Origin: SIG587 sp045531585
GTDB lineage: Bacteria > Bacillota > Clostridia > Oscillospirales > Acutalibacteraceae
Assembly: GCA_045531585.1 (NCBI GenBank)
Contig: JAZSEH010000068.1
Span: 1 to 27,687 of the forward strand
Direction of reading: 5' to 3'
Length of the DNA: 27,687 nt
Part shown: positions 1-6,282 of the stretch, piece by piece
Position numbering within the stretch: the stretch's first letter is position 1
Layout of the letters: each line of letters opens with the position of its first letter
Notes under the pieces: generated by a model
Told to the model about the DNA's origin: nothing
What the model saw: only the letters and a program-made list of their open reading frames with translations
The model's database searches: none
Translations under genes and position numbers: made by a program

Positions 1-60
1 AAGAGAACAAATCGGCAACGCTACATAATATATTATGTAGCGTTGCCGATTTGTTCTCTT
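1..60. repeat. Perfect 60-bp palindrome
   Basis: Bases 1-30 are the exact reverse complement of bases 31-60, with no mismatch and no spacer. As RNA it would fold into a very long hairpin with a minimal AU loop, followed by a weak T-rich stretch (about 53-62). It could be a bidirectional terminator between an unseen upstream gene and the sugar operon. Because it starts exactly at the window edge, a fold-back assembly artefact is also possible. Confidence 0.85.
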
Positions 61-375
61 TTGATGAGGGTTTATGTTTTTCTTCTTCAACCGGATGGTT
101 TGTACCGCATATTGGAGCTTGAGGGATATATCCTTTGGGAATCGCTCTGCACCGTGGGAGTTAACATCAGGAAAGGAGCCTTTAATATGAAATTTACTCC
201 CTCAGTCACCTGACGGTGACAGCTCCTTACCGGAGCCCGTCCCCTCTGTCCTTTGGACATCTCCCCACACTGTGGGGAGTCCCCTCCAAGAGGGAGCCTT
301 TTAAATGAAATTTAATTTTATATTTTGAATTATTTTCCTTAAACGTGGCAAGATATTTGCAGGAGGAATGATAAT
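61..375. other. Non-coding upstream region of the sugar operon
   Basis: Only one short reading frame (ATG at 64, stop at 211-213, 49 aa) crosses the first half. Its end runs into a repeat and it resembles nothing I recognise, so I do not call it. Bases 169-313 are a composite repeat, described separately. Bases 314-360 are AT-rich and probably hold the promoter of the binding-protein gene, but I see no convincing -35/-10 pair. A clear Shine-Dalgarno AGGAGG lies at 361-366, ten bases before the ATG at 376. Confidence 0.5.
169..313 (-). repeat. Composite palindromic intergenic repeat (inverted copy of the 9251-9400 unit)
   Basis: This stretch contains, in reverse-complement order, the same blocks seen at about 9251-9400: the GGCTCCCTC/GAGGGAGCC arms, the CTCCCCACA/TGTGGGGAG hairpin, the GTCCAAAGGAC hairpin and the GTCACC-GGTGAC block next to CTCCCTCAGTCACC. 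It ends at each side in the AAATTTCAT/ATGAAATTT boundary motif. It is non-coding. The two copies are in opposite orientation about 9 kb apart, which makes them possible substrates for inversion. Confidence 0.8.
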
Positions 376-1710
376 ATGAAAAAAATTTTAATTCTTTTAT
401 GCTTTATTTTGTGTCTTTGCGCTGTGGCTCCCCTTTCGGGCTGTGATGCAAAGCAGGATGCCCTTGTTTACTTTTTAAACTTTAAGCCTGAGGCGGCAAG
501 GGTTTACCAGTCCATTGCTGCCGATTACGAAAAGGAAACGGGTATTCCCGTTAAGGTGGTTACTGCGGCGGCCAACACCTACGAGCAGACCCTTAAAAGT
601 GAGATTGCCAAATCGGGTGCGCCCACCATTTTTCAGATAAACGGCCCCATTGGCTACAATTCCTGGAAGGATTACTGTGCCGACCTTAAAAACACCGATT
701 TATACACCCTGCTTTCCGATAAAAGTCTTGCCATTACCGACGGTCAGGGTGTTTACGGCATCCCCTACGTTGTGGAGGGCTACGGCATAATATATAACGA
801 TGCCATTATGAAAAAATACTTTGCTCTGCCGGATAAAAAGGTAAATATTTCCTCTGCTCAGGAGATTAACAGCTTTGAAAAGCTTAAGGCGGTGGTAGAG
901 GATATGACCGCCAAAAAGGATGCCCTTGGTATTAAGGGCGTGTTTGCCTCCACCTCCCTTACAGGGGGTGAGGATTGGCGTTGGCAGACCCACCTTGCAA
1001 ATATTCCCCTTTATTATGAATTCAGGGAGAATAAGGACTACACCGACCCCACTCTTGCAGGGCTTAACACCGATGATATTGACTTTAAGTACGCCGAAAA
1101 CTTTAAAAATCTGTTTGACTTATATATAAACAACTCCATTACCGAAAAGGGACTTTTGGGCTCCAAAAGTGTTGCCGATTCCATGGCGGAGTTTGCCCTT
1201 TCTCAGGTGGCAATGGTGCAAAACGGTACCTGGGCCTGGGCACAGATAGCCGACGTTAAGGGCAACACCGTAAAGAGCGAGGATATTAAATTCCTGCCCC
1301 TTTATACAGGTGTGGAAAATGAGGAAAAGCAGGGTCTTTGCATTGGCACGGAAAATTACCTTGCCATTAACGCAAAGGCAAGCGAGGAGGCAAAGAAACA
1401 GTCCCTTGATTTTCTTTATTGGCTTTTCTCAAGTGAAACGGGTAAAAAATACGTCAGTAAGGAGCTGGGCTTCCTTACCCCCTTTAATTCCTTCAGCCAA
1501 GACGAACAGCCTGAGGACCCCCTTGGCCGTGATATGGTACGCTGGATGAACAAGGGTGATATTAACACCGTGCCCTGGATATTTACCTCCTTCCCCGGGG
1601 AGAGCTTTAAGAACACCTTTGGCAGTGCTTTGCTTGAGTACGCACAGGGAACTAAGGATTTTGCCGCGGTAAAGGATACCGTTAAAAAGAGCTGGAAGCA
1701 GGAAAGGTAG
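376..1710 (+). CDS. Extracellular sugar-binding lipoprotein of an ABC transporter (MalE-like, family 1)
   Basis: A 444-aa binding protein. Residues 1-22 are a lipoprotein signal peptide (basic start, hydrophobic core) with lipobox LSGC, so Cys23 should be lipidated and the protein anchored on the outer face of the membrane. The mature part has the family 1 solute-binding layout (early KVVTAAANTYEQTLKSEIA-type segment, later NGTWAW and the aromatic ligand-binding region). It sits directly before two MalF/MalG-type permeases and malQ, so a malto-oligosaccharide or similar alpha-glucan breakdown product is the likely ligand. Start chosen at ATG 376 with AGGAGG at 361-366. The next gene begins 7 bases after the stop. 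The exact sugar is inferred from context only. Confidence 0.92.
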   Translation: MKKILILLCFILCLCAVAPLSGCDAKQDALVYFLNFKPEAARVYQSIAADYEKETGIPVKVVTAAANTYEQTLKSEIAKSGAPTIFQINGPIGYNSWKDYCADLKNTDLYTLLSDKSLAITDGQGVYGIPYVVEGYGIIYNDAIMKKYFALPDKKVNISSAQEINSFEKLKAVVEDMTAKKDALGIKGVFASTSLTGGEDWRWQTHLANIPLYYEFRENKDYTDPTLAGLNTDDIDFKYAENFKNLFDLYINNSITEKGLLGSKSVADSMAEFALSQVAMVQNGTWAWAQIADVKGNTVKSEDIKFLPLYTGVENEEKQGLCIGTENYLAINAKASEEAKKQSLDFLYWLFSSETGKKYVSKELGFLTPFNSFSQDEQPEDPLGRDMVRWMNKGDINTVPWIFTSFPGESFKNTFGSALLEYAQGTKDFAAVKDTVKKSWKQER

Positions 1711-1717
1711 CGAAATA

Positions 1718-2563
1718 ATGGAAAAAGGCTTAAAAAAATATTTCTGGCTTTTTTCGCTGCCCACCGTAGCCGCATTTACAATAGCCTTTGCCATACCTCT
1801 TTTACTTGGCATTTACCTTTCCTTTACAAGCTTTACCACCGTTTCAAACGCCGCCTTTGTGGGCTTTGAAAACTATATAAAGGCCTTCACCGCCGACAGG
1901 GATTTTTTAAACGCCTTGATTTTTACGGTAGGCTTTACGGTGGTATCGGTTATAACAGTAAACCTCTTTGGGTTTATTCTTGCGCTGCTTCTCACCCGCC
2001 GTCTCCCCTTAACCAACGCCTTTCGGACGGTATTTTTCCTGCCTAATCTTATAGGCGGAATAGTGCTTGGCTACATCTGGCAGTTAATAATAAACGGAAT
2101 ACTTCTAAACTTCGGGGTATCCATAACTGCCGATGCCTCCTACGGCTTTTGGGGACTTGTGGTGCTTATGAATTGGCAGATGATAGGCTATATGATGATA
2201 ATTTATATAGCGGGCATAACCAACGTGCCTCCTGAACAGCTTGAGGCGGCACGGGTGGACGGCGCAGGCTTTTTTACCGTGCTGTTCAGAATAATAATAC
2301 CCTCGGTTATGCCCAGTATTACCATCTGTCTGTTTTTAACACTTACCAACTCCTTTAAGCTGTTTGACCAGAACCTTGCACTTACCGCAGGTGCGCCCTC
2401 CAAGCAGACCCAGATGCTTGCCCTTGATATTTACAACACCTTTTACGGCAGGGTGGGTAGTGAGGGCGTAGGTCAGGCAAAGGCGGTAATATTTTCCATA
2501 ATAGTTGCCCTTATTGCCCTTGTTCAGCTTTATCTCACACGGAAAAAGGAGGTTGAGGCATAG
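1718..2563 (+). CDS. Sugar ABC transporter permease (MalF-type)
   Basis: A 281-aa integral membrane protein with about six hydrophobic segments. It has the binding-protein-dependent permease signature (EAA loop) around residues 171-195, reading EQLEAARVDGAG followed by FFTVLFRIIIPSVMP, which docks onto the ATPase subunit. It lacks the extra N-terminal helices of enterobacterial MalF and matches the shorter Gram-positive form. It starts 7 bases after the binding-protein gene, and its stop codon overlaps the next start by one base (TAGTG at 2561-2565), indicating translational coupling. It should form a heterodimer with the product of 2563-3402. Confidence 0.93.
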   Translation: MEKGLKKYFWLFSLPTVAAFTIAFAIPLLLGIYLSFTSFTTVSNAAFVGFENYIKAFTADRDFLNALIFTVGFTVVSVITVNLFGFILALLLTRRLPLTNAFRTVFFLPNLIGGIVLGYIWQLIINGILLNFGVSITADASYGFWGLVVLMNWQMIGYMMIIYIAGITNVPPEQLEAARVDGAGFFTVLFRIIIPSVMPSITICLFLTLTNSFKLFDQNLALTAGAPSKQTQMLALDIYNTFYGRVGSEGVGQAKAVIFSIIVALIALVQLYLTRKKEVEA

Positions 2564-3402
2564 TGGAGGAAAGAACCTCGCCTATAGGGAAAGCCCTTTT
2601 AATGACGGTGCTTTCGGTATTAAGTATTCTATTTTTGGCACCTATAGGCATAATATTACTAAACTCCTTTAAAACCCGTTTTTCCATAAACGCCCAGCCC
2701 TTTTCCCTGCCTTTTGGGGATATTTTTGCAGGAATTGACAACTATATAACGGGAATTAACGATACGGGCTTTTTATCCGCCCTTTTCTGGTCACTGTTTA
2801 TAACGGTTTTCTCGGTTGGGGCAATAGTTCTGTTCACCGCTATGACAGCCTGGTATATAGTCAGGGTAAAAAACCGCTTTACCTCTTTTTTATACTACGC
2901 TTTTGTGCTTTCAATGATAGTGCCCTTTCAAATGGTAATGTTCACCATGGCAAAGGTGGCAAATACCCTGAGACTTGATAACCCCTTGGGGCTTGTGTTT
3001 ATATATTTAGGCTTTGGAGCAGGGCTTTCGGTGTTTCTGTTTACCGGCTTTATTAAAACGGTGCCCCTGCAAATTGAGGAGGCCGCCACCATTGACGGCT
3101 GCGGCCCCGTGCAAACCTTTTTTCGCGTGGTTTTTCCCGTTATAAAGCCCACCTCCATAACCGTTGCCATTCTTAACACTATGTGGATTTGGAATGACTA
3201 TCTCCTGCCCTATCTTGTTATTGGCAGTGATTACAAAACCATTCCCATAGCGGTGCAGTATTTAAAGGGGGGCTACGGCAGTGTGGATATGGGCGCCCTT
3301 ATGGCAATGCTGGTGCTTTCCATTCTGCCTGTGGTCATATTTTATCTGACCTGTCAAAAATATATTATAAAGGGTGTGGCGGCAGGTGCTGTTAAGGGAT
3401 AG
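2563..3402 (+). CDS. Sugar ABC transporter permease (MalG-type)
   Basis: A 279-aa integral membrane protein starting at GTG 2563, whose first base is the last base of the previous stop. It has six predicted transmembrane segments and an EAA loop at about residues 170-195 (QIEEAATIDGCG, then FFRVVFPVIKP). It is the second half of the transmembrane channel. No ATP-binding subunit follows: the next gene is malQ. As in many Firmicutes carbohydrate importers, energy is presumably supplied by a shared MsmX/MsmK-type ATPase encoded elsewhere; that is established for relatives but inferred here. Confidence 0.93.
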   Translation: MEERTSPIGKALLMTVLSVLSILFLAPIGIILLNSFKTRFSINAQPFSLPFGDIFAGIDNYITGINDTGFLSALFWSLFITVFSVGAIVLFTAMTAWYIVRVKNRFTSFLYYAFVLSMIVPFQMVMFTMAKVANTLRLDNPLGLVFIYLGFGAGLSVFLFTGFIKTVPLQIEEAATIDGCGPVQTFFRVVFPVIKPTSITVAILNTMWIWNDYLLPYLVIGSDYKTIPIAVQYLKGGYGSVDMGALMAMLVLSILPVVIFYLTCQKYIIKGVAAGAVKG

Positions 3403-4777
3403 AGCGGCAGGAATACTGCTTCATATATCAAGCCTTTCGGGCAGTGAAGGAATAGGCACCTTGGGAGAGGGTGCCTACCGCTTTGTGGATTTCCTTGAAA
3501 ATGCGGGGCAGACCTATTGGCAAATACTTCCCCTAAACCCTATAGGCCCGGGGGAGTCACCCTATCAGTCCTCCTCTGCCTTTGCAGGGGAGCCGCTGTT
3601 TATTGACCTACGGCTTTTATGTGAGCAGGGGCTTTTAAAAAAGCAGGAAATTCCCCATTTTTCGACGAATGGAAACAAGGTGGACTACGAAAGGGTAAAA
3701 AAGGTAAAATATCCCCTGTTATTAAAGGCCGCAGGACGTTTTGATACATCCGGGCCCGAATTTCGACAGTTTAAGACAGAAAACGCCTTTTGGCTAGAAA
3801 GCTTCGCCCGATTTCAGGAGAAGGAGCAGGGAATAACGGCAGAGCACAGCCAAATACTTCAGTTTCTTTTCTTTTCGCAGTGGTACGCCCTTAAAAGCTA
3901 TGCCAACGGCAAGGGAATTTATATTATTGGCGATATCCCCTTTTACGTGGCGGCAGGCAGTGCCGACGTTATGCAGGCGCCCCGTCTTTTTAAGGTAGGC
4001 AGAGATTTAACACCCACCCTTGTGGCGGGGGTACCGCCCGATTTGTTCACAGCAGACGGTCAGCTTTGGGGAAATCCCGTTTATGATTGGGATGAGCATA
4101 AAAAGGAGGGCTATGAATGGTGGATAGCCCGAATGGCACATTGTAAAAGGCTTTATGACGTAACAAGAATAGACCATTTTCGCGCTTTTTCTACCTTTTA
4201 TACCATTCCCTACGGTGAGAAAACCGCCCGAAACGGCAGCTGGGAGCAGGGCGTGGGCTATCCATTTTTTGCTGCCCTTGAAAGAGCTATAGGAAAAACC
4301 GATATTATTGCCGAGGATTTGGGTCAGCTTTCCCCTGACGTACCCCGACTTCTTGAAAGAACGGGCTTCCCCGGTATGAAGGTGCTGCAATTTGCCTTTG
4401 ACGGTAACCCTAAAAATCCCTTTCTGCCACGGTTTTATAAGAAAAACTGCGTCTGCTACACAGGCACCCACGATAACGATACAACCCTTGGCTGGTATGA
4501 TACCTTATCCCATAGCCACCGCAAGCTTTTTATGCGCCGAACAAGGGGCGAGGACACCGACCCTGCAAGGCGGCTTATCCGCTACGGCCTTAAAAGCCGC
4601 GCCAACACCGTAATTATACCAATGCAGGATTGGCTCAGCCTTGGAAGTGAGCACCGAATGAATATACCCGGCACCGCCCTTGGTAACTGGCGCTGGAGAA
4701 TGGAAAAAACCGCATTGACCGAAGATTTGTATAGAGAGATACGGGAGATTACAAGGGAGTACGGAAGAGCAAAATAA
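3386..4777 (+). CDS. malQ: 4-alpha-glucanotransferase (amylomaltase, GH77)
   Basis: Cytoplasmic GH77 enzyme that transfers alpha-1,4-glucan segments between malto-oligosaccharides, releasing glucose and lengthening chains for phosphorolysis. Visible motifs: GILLHISSL near the N-terminus, RIDHFRAF (catalytic Asp, about residue 260), IIAEDLG (acid/base Glu, about residue 310) and HDNDTTLGW (about residue 360). About 463 aa, slightly short for MalQ but with all three catalytic blocks. The start is uncertain: GTG 3386 gives a natural MLLRDRAAGILLH N-terminus, while GTG 3374 adds four residues. Both lie inside the end of the permease gene, so it is translationally coupled. The stop codon lies within the left arm of the downstream inverted-repeat element. 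Confidence 0.93.
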   Translation: MLLRDRAAGILLHISSLSGSEGIGTLGEGAYRFVDFLENAGQTYWQILPLNPIGPGESPYQSSSAFAGEPLFIDLRLLCEQGLLKKQEIPHFSTNGNKVDYERVKKVKYPLLLKAAGRFDTSGPEFRQFKTENAFWLESFARFQEKEQGITAEHSQILQFLFFSQWYALKSYANGKGIYIIGDIPFYVAAGSADVMQAPRLFKVGRDLTPTLVAGVPPDLFTADGQLWGNPVYDWDEHKKEGYEWWIARMAHCKRLYDVTRIDHFRAFSTFYTIPYGEKTARNGSWEQGVGYPFFAALERAIGKTDIIAEDLGQLSPDVPRLLERTGFPGMKVLQFAFDGNPKNPFLPRFYKKNCVCYTGTHDNDTTLGWYDTLSHSHRKLFMRRTRGEDTDPARRLIRYGLKSRANTVIIPMQDWLSLGSEHRMNIPGTALGNWRWRMEKTALTEDLYREIREITREYGRAK

Positions 4778-4876
4778 TGAATGATGAATATTGAATAATG
4801 AATAGTTTCGGTGTCGGCTTTGCCGACCTAATATAAAATGTGCCGTAGGCACACCTTAATTATTCATTATTCATTA
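4775..4876. repeat. MITE-like inverted-repeat element with internal hairpins
   Basis: The left arm (TAATGAATGATGAATATTGA, from 4775) and the right arm (4856-4876) are near-perfect reverse complements built from repeated ATTCATT/AATGAAT words. Inside are two small perfect hairpins: GTCGGC-ttt-GCCGAC (4813-4827) and GTGCC-gta-GGCAC (4840-4852). It has no coding capacity. The malQ stop codon is its first three bases, so the element appears to have joined right at the gene end. A right-arm relic reappears at about 6208-6248. Confidence 0.75.
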
Positions 4877-4905
4877 AAAAAAGCTGTGCAATGCACAGCT
4901 TTTTT
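4876..4905. terminator. Bidirectional Rho-independent terminator (copy 1 of the 39-bp repeat)
   Basis: A-run, then GCTGTGCA-A-TGCACAGC stem, then T-run. Symmetric, so it can terminate malQ (+) and the XRE gene (-) that converge here. It is part of the 39-bp sequence 4869-4907 that recurs base for base at 6242-6280. Confidence 0.9.
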
Positions 4906-4910
4906 ATAAT

Positions 4911-5156
4911 CTATTTTTCTCTGCCGAATAAATAATCCAAAGAAACGTTTAAAACCTTGGAAATGGCATCAAGCTCAATATCGGTAACGGCACGGCGGCC
5001 GTTTTCAATTCGGGAAACCGATCCTCGGCAGGTATAAACAGCTAAAAGCTCCAGCCTTTCGGATAATTGCTTTTGGCTTAACTTTGCTTTTATTCTTGCA
5101 GACCTTATTCGTTCACCCGTAATATTAACATCTTGTGATTCAATAATTCTTTTCAT
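4911..5156 (-). CDS. XRE-family helix-turn-helix transcriptional regulator
   Basis: About 81 aa, a stand-alone HTH_3 DNA-binding domain: GERIRSARIKAKLSQKQLSE (helices 1-2), the SVSRIENGRR turn and recognition helix, then DIELDAISKVLNVSLDYLF (helices 4-5). There is no effector domain. I chose ATG 5156 because AAGGTG lies six bases upstream; the GTG at 5165 overlaps that ribosome binding site. It is divergent from the SLOG gene across an 92-bp region holding two matching palindromes (5170-5186, 5218-5235), so it most likely represses the SLOG gene and itself. Its AT-rich composition differs from the malQ and yebC neighbours. Confidence 0.88.
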   Translation of the reverse strand: MKRIIESQDVNITGERIRSARIKAKLSQKQLSERLELLAVYTCRGSVSRIENGRRAVTDIELDAISKVLNVSLDYLFGREK

Positions 5157-5169
5157 AGTAAACACCTTA

Positions 5170-5186
5170 TGTCTTGATTTAGGACA
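5170..5186. promoter_or_regulatory. Candidate XRE operator 1 (overlaps -35)
   Basis: TGTCTTGATTTAGGACA is an imperfect palindrome. Its halves match those of the perfect-ended palindrome at 5218-5235 (TGTCyt...TAGGACA). It overlaps the -35 hexamer of the promoter read towards the SLOG gene, a classic repressor position. Confidence 0.65.
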
Positions 5187-5201
5187 AATTTAGTGTATAC
5201 T
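5174..5201 (+). promoter_or_regulatory. Promoter of the SLOG gene
   Basis: TTGATT (5174-5179), 16-bp spacer, TATACT (5196-5201). The predicted start near 5208 gives a leader of about 40 nt before ATG 5249. It lies between the two palindromic operator candidates. Confidence 0.65.
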
Positions 5202-5217
5202 ATAAAAGAGAATATTA

Positions 5218-5235
5218 TGTCCTACATATAGGACA
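5218..5235. promoter_or_regulatory. Candidate XRE operator 2 (downstream of the promoter)
   Basis: TGTCCTACATATAGGACA: seven-base arms TGTCCTA/TAGGACA around ACAT-like centre bases. It ends against the SLOG ribosome binding site (AAGGAGG, 5235-5241), so a bound repressor would block elongation. It shares half-sites with operator 1. Confidence 0.7.
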
Positions 5236-5248
5236 AGGAGGAAATTTT

Positions 5249-5686
5249 ATGAGCACTTGCACATTTTTTGGTCATTGGAATTCTCCGGATAAGGTGGAAG
5301 AACCTTTAAAAAATTTACTAATTTTTTTGATAAAAGAAAAGGGAGTTAATAATTTCTATGTAGGAAATCAAGGCGGTTTTGACAGGATAGTGAAAAAAGT
5401 GCTTGAGCTTTTAAAGAAAGACTATCCGCAAATTACATATTCTGTCGTTCTTGCATATCTTAACGTAAAGTGTGAAAGCGATATACAAAGGGAAAGGTAC
5501 AAAGATTCAATTTATCCCGAGGGTCTTGAAAAAACACCGCCGAGGTTTGCAATATATAAGCGAAATTTATGGATGATAGAAAAAAGCGATATAGTTGTAA
5601 CCTACGTAAAAAATGTTGGTGGAGCGGCAACCTTTAAGGAAATATCCGAAAAGAAAGGAAAAACCGTTTTTAACATTACGTTGTAA
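5249..5686 (+). CDS. SLOG-fold (DprA/LOG-like Rossmann) protein, DUF1273-like
   Basis: 145 aa. It matches a family common in Clostridia that begins MSTCTFFGH and carries FYVGNQGGFD (residues about 37-46), YSVVLAYL, a PPRFAIYKRNLWMIEKSD segment and GGAATF near the end. This is a single-domain SLOG-type Rossmann fold, whose relatives bind or process nucleotide-derived ligands; SLOG domains also occur as sensors in some anti-phage systems. The real ligand is unknown. The start is secure (AAGGAGG at 5235-5241, spacing 7). It is divergent from an XRE regulator and under two operator candidates, so it is probably induced rather than constitutive. Followed by a short hairpin repeat and a convergent zinc-ribbon gene. 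Confidence 0.82.
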   Translation: MSTCTFFGHWNSPDKVEEPLKNLLIFLIKEKGVNNFYVGNQGGFDRIVKKVLELLKKDYPQITYSVVLAYLNVKCESDIQRERYKDSIYPEGLEKTPPRFAIYKRNLWMIEKSDIVVTYVKNVGGAATFKEISEKKGKTVFNITL

Positions 5687-5712
5687 GGGTCGTCGAGGGC
5701 GCCGACCCCTAC
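5683..5712. repeat. Short GC-rich hairpin repeat between convergent genes
   Basis: GTAAGGGTCG pairs with CGACCCCTAC (one mismatch) around a ten-base loop; it includes the SLOG stop codon. There is no T-run, so a poor intrinsic terminator; it resembles the small GTAGGGGTCG-type palindromic repeats scattered in Oscillospiraceae genomes (recalled, not searched). Confidence 0.6.
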
Positions 5713-5718
5713 AAAAGA

Positions 5719-5913
5719 TCAATATTTATCTTTGTAAAAACCCAATTTGAATAAGACCAACTTGATTATTCCTGCTTTGCGAATGGAGATTACCACATAT
5801 TTTTCTTCTCCGCAACCTTCGCACAGCCACTTATGACGAGAAAAAACAATATCTTGCGGTGGGTCATCAAAATCAAAAATTTCTTTAAAGCACTCATAAC
5901 AAAATTCTGCCAT
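5719..5913 (-). CDS. Small Cys4 zinc-ribbon-like hypothetical protein
   Basis: 64 aa with two knuckles, C5-x2-C8 (FCYEC) and C31-x2-C34 (CEGCGE), a typical small structural zinc site. The C-terminal third is hydrophobic/basic (IIKLVLFKLGFYK). I do not recognise a function. ATG 5913 is preferred: GAGGTG lies six bases upstream, whereas the GTG at 5922 sits inside that ribosome binding site. It is divergent from the RHH gene across a 30-bp perfect palindrome that covers its -35. Composition is AT-rich like the rest of the islet. Confidence 0.7.
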   Translation of the reverse strand: MAEFCYECFKEIFDFDDPPQDIVFSRHKWLCEGCGEEKYVVISIRKAGIIKLVLFKLGFYKDKY

Positions 5914-5931
5914 AAAAAACACCTCATTTGT

Positions 5932-5969
5932 ATTCTATCAAATATGCATTGCAATTGCAATGCATATTT
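5932..5969 (-). promoter_or_regulatory. Promoter of the zinc-ribbon gene with a 30-bp perfect palindrome operator
   Basis: On the - strand TTGCAA (5955-5960), 17-bp spacer, TAGAAT (5932-5937). The -35 lies inside a perfect 30-bp palindrome, 5940-5969 (arm AAATATGCATTGCAA). Position and symmetry suggest a binding site for the ribbon-helix-helix protein encoded just to the right, or for another dimeric repressor. Confidence 0.65.
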
Positions 5970-6023
5970 TTTTGAAAACATTATATACACTATAAGCAAG
6001 ACAAATGTATTACGAGGTATATT

Positions 6024-6191
6024 ATGAAAAAATTTAAAATTCCTTCAACGCCGTCTACCACAAATAAAACAATAAGATTTCCTAATGATGTTATAGAAAA
6101 TGTGGAAAAAGCAATTCAGGGAAAGAACTGCAATTTTTCGGCGTTTGTAATTGCTGCCGTAAAAATGGCACTTGAGAATATTGAGGAATAA
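6024..6191 (+). CDS. Ribbon-helix-helix (Arc/MetJ-type) small DNA-binding protein
   Basis: A 55-aa protein. After a basic tail (MKKFKIPSTPSTT) comes a beta-strand NKTIRFPNDV, then helix IENVEKAIQGK, a turn NCNFSAF and helix VIAAVKMALENIEE, the complete RHH layout (strand, helix, turn, helix). ATG 6024 has GAGGT at 6014-6018. RHH proteins bind DNA as dimers of intertwined subunits, often on palindromic repeats; the 30-bp palindrome 55 bp upstream is the obvious candidate. No toxin partner overlaps it, which argues against a standard toxin-antitoxin pair. Read by eye from the sequence; confidence in the fold is moderate. Confidence 0.7.
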   Translation: MKKFKIPSTPSTTNKTIRFPNDVIENVEKAIQGKNCNFSAFVIAAVKMALENIEE

Positions 6192-6241
6192 TAGCTGTTA
6201 TTAACACAAATTCTTCAATTATTCATTTTTCACTATTCATC

Positions 6242-6280
6242 ATTCATTAAAAAAAGCTGTGCAATGCACAGCTTTTTTAT
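6242..6280. terminator. Rho-independent terminator of yebC (copy 2 of the 39-bp repeat)
   Basis: Identical over 39 bases to 4869-4907: ATTCATT, seven A, GCTGTGCAATGCACAGC, six T, AT. It lies three bases beyond the yebC stop on the - strand. The preceding bases (about 6208-6241) carry further ATTCATT words like the right arm of the element at 4775-4876. Confidence 0.9.
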
Positions 6281-6282
6281 TC

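Noticed and set aside
64..213. Short + strand frame of 49 aa
   Set aside because: No ribosome binding site, no recognisable motif, and its last quarter is the intergenic repeat.
6024..6191. Toxin-antitoxin pair from the RHH gene
   Set aside because: No co-directional partner gene follows; yebC converges and the zinc-ribbon gene is divergent and lacks toxin-like features.
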